From assembly GCA_009760855.2 (NCBI GenBank), contig WPIO01000152.1, positions 338,501-402,500 on the forward strand: a stretch of DNA of 64,000 nt, written 5' to 3'. Within the stretch, counting starts at the first letter, position 1. Every line of letters begins with the position of its first letter. The stretch is from Cristatella mucedo. Lineage: Eukaryota > Bryozoa > Phylactolaemata > Cristatellidae. Both the position numbers and the translations under genes were made by a program. Shown here in pieces: positions 1 to 9,644 of the stretch. The notes below the pieces were generated by a model. It was not told where the DNA came from, did not search any database, and worked only from the letters and a program-made list of their open reading frames with translations.

Positions 1-7
1 CTTTTAG

Positions 8-230
8 TCCACTAAGCTCACATGGATAGTACAAAGTCCAGAAATCATAAGAGGATTTGAAATTAGATACAGAAGCATGCCCGATGGTGCCATTGAAACA
101 GTCGCTGTTCCACCAAGCAGAAGCGAGCACACGTTCACCGATCTGGATAGTGACTACTCATACCAATACCAGCTTGCTGCTTTTACACAAACTGGTCAGA
201 TAACGTTGCAGTGGGTCTCCGAAGAACCAG
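8..230 (+). CDS. Receptor exon: FN3 domain A (DCC FN3-3-like), partial
   Basis: The exon opens after a TTTTAG acceptor and ends at CCAG|GTAAGA, leaving phase 1. The product reads as an FN3 domain without its first strand: LTW at the B-strand tryptophan, GFEIRYR in strand C, and a SYQYQLAAFTQTG turn in F-G. The A strand would come from an exon outside the window. Confidence 0.75.
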
Positions 231-786
231 GTAAGAATATCTTTAACTTTTGCTTTCCGTATGCACATACAATGTGTATAAATTTACTTACACTGTTCAT
301 CATCAGTGTTGGAACAGTGAGTGCAGGTGATCCCCAGAAAGATTTAAATTATTAATTCTTGATATTCACTGACATTTCCGTGTTCTAAAAGTAACTCAAA
401 TAAAGGTGCACACATTTTAACAATTTTCTCGTACCTAAGAGAACAAAGAAAACCTCAAACATTTCAGTATTTAGAAAAACTCCTGAATTTGCCAACCCGT
501 ATCTGGCCCGTGACTATGAATGTGTAAAATCGGGTGTTTTAAACCTAGAACGTCGCCGAGGAAGTACATAAATCAAACTATATAAAAACATACTAACAAG
601 AGTGCATGCACAGTACATATAATTAAATTTGAATCGGTTCAGGTATGTAAGCTGCTGTTGCACTTGGAATATCATTTCTGGTACACTATGCACCCTAAAA
701 ATCTCAAGGAAGTGGCAATCATCGTATTATATATATATATAAATTATATATACATGTATAAGTATATATATATATATTACATATAA

Positions 787-839
<53 letters not shown>

Positions 840-3800
840 ATACACCATTACACCTTATCTAATATGAAATAAGTGATCTATTATGTAGTATATGCCTTGA
901 TATACATTGATATTCACTTGTAATGTAAGCCATCTTCGTTTGTGTTTAGCATGAGACGAATACATTCTTAATCAAGTCACAATAACAGCAAGTGAAAGTA
1001 CAAGATACACTTCCTGTTTTATTGAAATTGCTACTACCTGCTGACTAATAATTGGCAAGCAAAGCTGTTGCGCTAGAATAAGCAAGCAGAAAAAGTGCCT
1101 ATTTAAAAGGTACATGGTAGCTTCCTTGCATAATTCTATGTGGCTCTAATAACTTGCATAGTTCTAAATTGACTTGCATAATAAACTTTCACTAATAAAA
1201 CTACTTTTTCTAAATAAATTTCCATAATAAAATTACATACTTTTATACCGCATAATTGTATACCATAAGTTTAGTACCTCTTAACTACATGACTGTTATT
1301 TCTAAGCAAAAAGGGATGCCCAGAAGTCAGAGGGACCAACTCGTACTAGCTATATTGGTACCGTTCGCCACTGTTGCTACGGCCTCATGATCTTGACAAC
1401 AAAGGAACATGACGCGAGAAACCGATAAGAAGAAAATTGGCCGCAGGGAAAATGACATTAGGCTAGCACTTGGTAGTACCAGTTTGCTGTGTTTGGGCTG
1501 CGCGTATGGTAGAGGACTTCAAGAGTAGCTATACAGCGTTTTTGACAATACTTTATGCTGGTGTGGCAGTAGGGTGTTAAACAGGATCTAGCAAAGTAAT
1601 GCGTGATTGCAAAGTCCAACAATTAACGATTGCAATTCTTCAGTGATGCTTTGCATGCAGACCACTGTCAGCACCAAGTGACAGCTTGGTTATATTTAAT
1701 TGGATATGCATATTTTAGGCCCGACATAAAAGTCGGTGCTTGGAAACATCGAGCTCAAACAAGAGATTAATTGTGGATACTGAACCGAGCAAGATGCAGA
1801 CTACAGAACGAGCATGTGACAGGCTGCCTCGACAGCTCCGTGTTTGAACTATGCAGAAATGAAATTTTGCATTTGGAGCTGCAAATTACTTAAATTAATA
1901 CTTACTTAAATTAGCATGCTCGTACTTGTCAACGTAATCGCAGGTCTTATTAAAGTGCTCCCTCTGCTCGATATGATTTATTTCTGTTTTCGTTCACTGC
2001 AGTAAGCTCTCCACCATCGCAACCGAGAAACGTCAAGCTCGACAGTCAGCCGCAGGCCATTAAGGTGACATGGGACAGTCCTCAGCCTACATCTATGGTG
2101 GAAGGCTACAGGGTGTCCTGGGGAACGCCTGACGTAGATCCTCGAAATGTCAAAGCCCTGCCTTACGATTCAAATGAAGTCATCATTTCGGGACTAGGTA
2201 AGAGCCGAGTGGGATGTAAGGATGCAGGAGCAGCAAGCACTCACTACCGTATGCCCACACTCATCTAATTCGAGCTTAACCGAACAGTGCCATCCATATG
2301 CTTGTAGGTTGTATCGCCTGTTCACCAAAGCAGCGATCTGGTTAATAGAGTTATTGTATCAGCACACTATTTTTTCTCCCTGAAACTATCCAGTCAATTC
2401 GCAAGCACAATGCTACATTTGTACTACCCCATGCTGCTTTGGGCTGACAATGTATAACATGATTAGGGTTTTGGTCAAAATATTTCCATAAATAAGAATG
2501 ATTCTTTAAATGCTTCACATAAAAGTGCTTCTAACGATTAGACTCAGCAAAACCAGCTAGATGGCGAAGAACTGAAAGCACACTGTCAGAAATTTCGAGT
2601 TTGCTGAGGCGTATGCTCATTCGCATAAAATCCTTGCAGCACGGCTGCAGCTGCACGAGCTGTAAATTCGGTCACATAAGAGGATTGTCTACGATGCCCA
2701 GCAATATAAAATTATGCAAATCATATTAGCATTTATCGACAGCCCAAAAGCAAGCATTTATGCTCTTATGTAAATGTTTATTGTGACATCGTCCTACCAT
2801 AATTATTTTTTATCTATCTTCTCTGGCCAGGCATAGAAGCCACCACCTTCTGCATTGTCTCTTCTGCTATAGCGCATTCCGCTGAGGTTGAGTTTTAATG
2901 AAAAGGACAGCCACTTGTGCAGGCCAAAGACCGAGCCTCAGCTGTCTGTCGATATCGCTTCATAGTCGTTTTATATGGCTCAAATTGGGCGATTGGCTGG
3001 GTCACTGCATCAGCAACAAACAAGGATTCGTCAAAAAAGTACCTCATTGGACTGGCAGTGTGTAAATGGCCATTTTCTTCCTGCCAAATATAACGACCCT
3101 CAGGCAGAGTACTCAAGCATTGAGATCCAATGCTCTTTGCTTGACCAACCACAACTTGAGTGAAGTACTTTTTGACGAATCCTGTTTGCTGCTGGTTTAG
3201 CAGACCAGCCAGTCGCCTAATTTGAACCCTATAGAACCACTATGAAGCGATATCAATAAGCAGCTGATGCAGGCTATTTGGCTTTCATCAGCAGCTGAAC
3301 TTCGTAGTAAATTCTTCCTCGACAGAATGTACTACAGCAGAAGAGACAATGCAGACGGTGGTGGCCTCTGTGCTTGGCCAGACAAGAGAGATCACAAACG
3401 ATTGTTGTGAGACGATGTCAGAGTAAACGATTGTATAGTAGCAGCATAGATTTTTTCGGATTGTCTGTAAATGTTTTCACTCGTTTCGCATAAATTTAGT
3501 ATATCTGGCATAGTAGAAAACACTCATGGTTCCCAAACGATTTACAGCCACAGCAGCGCCAGCCGTAGTTCAAACATTTTTGTGACCGGATGGCTGTACA
3601 GGCAGAAAGCAATGTCACCTGCAAAGTTGCAGCAGCACCGGTGTCTCCATAGCATTATTGTCGGACCTTCAGCCAAAGGTATAGAGCGCTTCATAATCCA
3701 AGTGGATGCCATGGTCCTAAATTGGAAAAAAAGAATGCGATGCATCGTTCTTGGGCATTGGAAACGCTATCTCTGACAGTTAGTTTCAGTCATGTAAACT

Positions 3801-6800
3801 GCCTAGCTTTGACAGACGAATGTCGTTCTAATTTGACCTTAAGGGGGAATATACTCACCTCGTTAACCTATTCGATGCAAGAGTTGCTGCTGTAGTGAGC
3901 CACAATAAAGTACAAGTGGCAGCGTGAATGGGCTGCCCTAAGTAATCTCAGCAGATCTAATTTCACTTTAATCTCAGCAGCAGCACAAGAGGTTTGTACA
4001 CCATTTCTGACGTGAGCTTGCAGGCCGTGCAATACTGCGTATGCACACATGCAGAGGTGGATCTCTACATATGCCTTTTATAGGCTGCTCACAAGAGCTA
4101 GTCGGCCGAGTGGGCCGATCTGGGTCTAACAGTTGGGCTCCTCCAGTTGACCTGCTGCTCGGTCAGTGCAGCACAAATAGCTCCTCTGCTGGATGCATTG
4201 CTGGCCTCTGAGTTAGTGGCAAGAGCCTGGAACCGGTAGGCGAAAATACAGTTGGGACTAAAGAATATTTTGAAGATATACATTTCGGTGTAGGCCGTCG
4301 GTCTGGAACTTTCCTTTGCAGTGCAACAGTGGAATTAATTCTGCAGCCAGGCTTGTCTGATGTGAAGGTAGCTGTTGTCATATCACACCCCTTCTCACCG
4401 ACCTACACTGGCTCCCAGTCAAGCAGTGCATCGACTTCAAGGTTCTGTCACTCACTTTTAAGTACCTTCATTCTTTGGCTCCAGCCTACCCGTCAGATTT
4501 ACTTCCCATGGGGCTAAGCATAGTATCACCTGCTTTTCTAAATCTAATCGTTTATGTACACCTCGTACGAACCTCAAATCCTTTGGAGACCTTGCCTTTG
4601 GTTCCTACGATTCAAAACCTGGAACTCACTTCCAGCTGGCAGCATGGCCACCCCTACTTAAAAAAAAGCTAGAACGCGTCTGTATATGACAGCATTTAGT
4701 GGGTCAATACGATTCGTCCTTTGTGTGCTTATGTGTGCTAACACTGTGCATGCTGCCACTAACCATATTTGCATGCTAATCCTGTGCATGTCACCTCTAA
4801 ACATGTTTTGCTTGTTGACATTGAACATGCTCAAATTTACCATTCGATCGTGCTTTCTCTGTAGCAAATGTAAGTGCTTAGAAAGGGATTGCATTTTCTG
4901 AGGGTGCTATATTAAATTTATTATTATTACTATTACTATTTTTATTAATTTTATTTATTTAATCAAAATTCCTGTGCCTGACCAAGAAAACGACGACTAG
5001 TGAGCTGAATAATAAGGAACAAATCAAAATTATGCAGATGCCTAGACGCGAGCTTTTCGCCAATGTTTAGGCTGCTTGACCAACTTTCTTTAACTGATTC
5101 CGTGCTAGCAGTCCTTTTGGATGCAGTGGTAAACTAGTAGCTCACAAGGTGCCAAGGAGTAGATGAAGGTGGGAGCGATGGGAGCTCAGGAAACTGATGT
5201 ACAGCCTAAAAATACACTTTTAGGCATAAGTGTGATCACCGTCTGGAGCTTGCTGGCTGCAGTAAATGTCTACAATATTAACTTTGGGGAAAACTTGAAG
5301 TGACCTCAGTTGCAGGTAGAAAAGGGCTTAACAAATCTTGTAGGTAATGCCAAGAAACTGTCTGTATAAAGTTAGTCACGGTTGCTTTATTCTATTCTCA
5401 AAAGCTGCTTCTGCTGATCTGCATGCTTCGATAAGTGGAATCGTTTTTCCTCCGTGGCACAGAGGACCTTCTTGCCTTGTAGCCACCGGAAGGACATACA
5501 CAGTGGCCGTGACATCACACAACCGGGCAGGAAGTAGCTCTGTGGTCCGAACAAATATTCGCCTGGAATCTGGAGCCACGGCTGCCAAAGGTGAGCTGGC
5601 AGCAGGAGTATTGCCACAAAGATACATAGATTCGTAGCGATATCATGTCCGGTCGCAGCTGGTATTCTTTTGCGACTACCGACGAGCGTCAACTGACTTG
5701 ATTTAGAATGTACATGTTTCCTACACCTAAGTTTTTATAAACGTGAAACACTGCTGATTCAATGGCCGGCGACGACCAATGGAGAAAAGACCTAGTCCGA
5801 TTTGCACTGATAAATGTGAGTGGCAAAGGATACTGTCGCAGTTAAAATTAAGAATTTAATTTAAAAATTATAATGAGTTGAAAGTACATCCGTACGACTC
5901 GTACAGTGAAGTTGCTGATTCTACTGCCGGTGCTGACAATGGAAAGGGAGCTTGCTTTGACGTAAGCCTGAATAGTAAAATGCACTCTCATAGTTTTAAA
6001 GTAGATATCATTATATAGAGACCATAAGTGGGAATTCAACTATTTTGTAAAGCTTCATTCATTTTTCAAATTAAGATTGCAACGTCAAGAAAAACTGCAA
6101 GATTCCCCCACAATAGGGTGGGCATAGGTCCCAGGTCATTGGAAGCCCAAATCAGTCTTACAGAGTAAAGCTGAAGTTCTTTATGTGTGGTCAAGGATAT
6201 ATAATAGTATTCTCCTACCTTTGCTAAGGAGCTTGCCAAAACCTTAACTTTGCTGCACTTTTGAATCTCGCTAGCATGTCGACGCTATCTCACGATACAA
6301 ATGCGCTTGCTAACGCATGCCTACATTGCTTAATTGTTTAATTGTTTAAATGCTAACATTGTTTGAATATAAAATATGTTTTAGTTGACCTGCTGACTCT
6401 GGTAAGGATTAATTCCAAGTCGAATCCCGATGAACCACGCACGGTTGTGATAAGCGTTCGCGACCCTGCTTTTCCTGACGAGCCAGACACGCCACCGGAC
6501 AGACGCGAGTACGAGGTTCGTTACAAGGCCAGAGGAGCATCAGAATGGGTGATGCAGAAGGGTAAGTGAGCATCTGACGGCATTCTCGCTTCTCGAGGGC
6601 ACTGCCGTATGAATTTTTGCAGTCCAACTTGTTTCTTGACGATTAGCTGCATGCCCCGCTGAGGTCGGCAGCCACGTCCTGCTCCCTGGTAGAAGTGCCT
6701 AAACGCCGCTCATTCGGACATGTTGCAGAGGACAACGTCAACATCATATTGGACCGACTGACTCCGCACACAACGTACGAGTATAGCGCGCGAGCCGTGA

Positions 6801-9517
6801 GGGGCCGAGAAAGTGGACCGTGGTCGGCCCAACTATCTTTCACGACACCGGAGTCTGGTAACGGTCGTCATGCCAATGCTCACGCTCCTTTTCCAAAGTG
6901 TGCAAGTGCCAACCATCTGGTGCCAGGGCTCAGTTGATGCAAACTCTGTGCTTTCTTGTAGCTCCCTCAAGTCCTCCGCGGCAGCTTTCTGGAGAAATCA
7001 CCGGACTAGCATTGAACGCCATGAATTTGCAGTGGGAAGCGCCGGCTGAGCCCAATGGCAAAATTAATGGTATGCGATGCATGCTCCAGCTGCTGCTCTC
7101 CCAACGTAGGAATTGTACACGTGTACGTGCCATTGGCTGCTGCTCATCATGCACAGCGATTTGCATGCAGCCTGCGGTCTTTTATCTTTCAGATCTGGTG
7201 AAATGCTTGCCGAGCTTGTGTTTGTGAAGCACCTTGCGTTTAGTGTTTCAAATTAGCCGCTCTTATGTCTAGGCAGATGCACACAGTTTCATTCTCTTGC
7301 CTGACCATGAGCACACTCGATTTTGGCTATTATTAACTCAGGGGCAGACTGATCGCCCGGTTGTAAAGTCGAACGAACAGCTTAGAAAAGGCACATGCAA
7401 GCTGTTAATGCTTAACATCTCTTGCACCTCTTAACAATAGATAATTCTTTGGCTTTAAAACGTTTACATAAAATGCAAAACATGACTCAATGGTTAGTTG
7501 GACCGTTAATTGCTAAGAGATCAATTTCGGCCTAAACAGAAATTTTCCTCTGCTGATGAACTTCGTCTGCTAATTAACCGTGTCTGTTTCGTTCAATTAA
7601 CTCTAATGCAAAAATAACTTTGAAAAATCTAGATGCCGATATCACTCAGCTAAATGGCAACATACAGCTGACTCGAGTTCTACCTTTTAATTGCTGTTCA
7701 TTACAACAAACAATTTACCTGGAAGTACATTTTGATCCATCATGCCATGCTGTTTATGACTATTGAATACCTGATTATTGACAGTCCACGTTTTATAAAT
7801 GAAATATCTGTAACTTTATCCCTAATCAAATTGTAACTGGCATCTAAGTGTGAGCTATTTTAATTAGAGGATGTGGATGCTGAAGCTCAATTTTTGGAGC
7901 ACAAGTGCCGTGCGTGTAAGTAGCGTGTACCATATTCCACACTATTTAAACCGTATACTTTGCATTCAACTAATTAACCTCCCATTAGGTGTCGATGATG
8001 AAGATGCATCTCTGATTTTAAATCTAAAAAGCTATAATGCCTGAGTGGATGTTATGTTGGAGAATTTTCTAGAGCTCACAGCCAGTTAAACGACTTTCAA
8101 CACTCATATTAAAGCCTCCCATGTCATGCAGCATAGAGAAATAGAGAAGCACAACTAAGCATGGAGGACAATCTAGGAAAATTGAGTCGCGTGGAATAAG
8201 TACAGCTGGACTGCCAGAAAGAATATGACCAAGTTGGCCGGACATACGATGCAGTAGCATAATAATTGTGGAAGTGAATTGCCCTGTCTAGGACCTGCAG
8301 AGATAAGGCTACTTCCACTAGCAGTCATTAGGTCAAAGAATTAAACAACTAATTTATTGTGCAGAGACTCGGGGGGCACGAGGAGGTTGAAACTGGTCCA
8401 GCAGGTCAGCTAGGTATGAAGGAGTCAGGCTATGTTGGGCCTGGTGAGCATTGAAATGTAGCTAAGTATACGTTAAGCAAACAGGCGCAATTGCAGCTCC
8501 ATCAGGCAAGAAGAAGCGCATCTCAATTTCTTAGATCTATCGACCAACCTTGCAGCCATATTCATCACCAGCTGTAGTGGCCCCGACGACTTTATCGACA
8601 GTCCAGTCAAAACCTAACTGCAGGCTCCCAGTCTAGACCAAATCAGGGAGCTAGGAAAATCTTTAGGCAGCCATCGGTGTAGGTAACACTTATTCAGGAA
8701 TGGGGATCAAACATTGTGACTAGCTGTAGAGACTTGCATATGAAAGAAACTGTTTAGCATAAAGCAGTCGGCAAAAGGAACCTGAATAATTACAAGCACT
8801 TTTGCGCTACGGCACCGCCCACTAGAAGAGCAAAGTCTCATAATCCAGCAGTGCGTTCAGGTGTGTAATGAGGAGTTTGATTCTATCATTTTTTAGCTAA
8901 TGGAAATTGAACTTCATCCAGGATTGAATGCGTTCAATGATGCGATTCAGTTTATCGGTAGCTGCTGCTGATGCCTTGGTTCTCACTACATCAAATACTA
9001 GAATGGTCTAGGCCAGACAACAAGCTCTGTGGTGCAAATAGTCTGTCTTTTTCTTTTGTTGACATTTTCGTATGACAAACATCGATCAACATAAGAGTTC
9101 TCAATATCACGGTTTTAGCTGCAATCCAAAAGTCATTTGCTGCTGACTTTGTTAAGAACTATCATGCCATTTGGAAGGCATTGTGATATACGTTTGTATA
9201 TTTTAGGCTACGTGGTGTCTTACACAAATGATCCTACTCTACCGTCGGAAATTAAGAAGTGGTCAACCGAAGCAGTGATAGGTAACAAAGTGACCATCCG
9301 TAATCTTCTGCCTAACACGAAGTACTATGTGAAAGTTCAAGCTACGAACAATGCGGGTTTTGGACCTTTCACATCACCACTGGAGTTACGCACAGCCAAG
9401 AATGGTAGGCAAAACACGAGATTGATGTGCTATGTCTGCTATGGTGATGTAACTGTCTGCTCTATGCTCAAGAAAGCTTGCCTTGGTCAGCATCCGAGTC
9501 TGCAAAGGCAAGCATTA

Positions 9518-9567
<50 letters not shown>

Positions 9568-9578
9568 GTATATATAAA

Positions 9579-9644
<66 letters not shown>

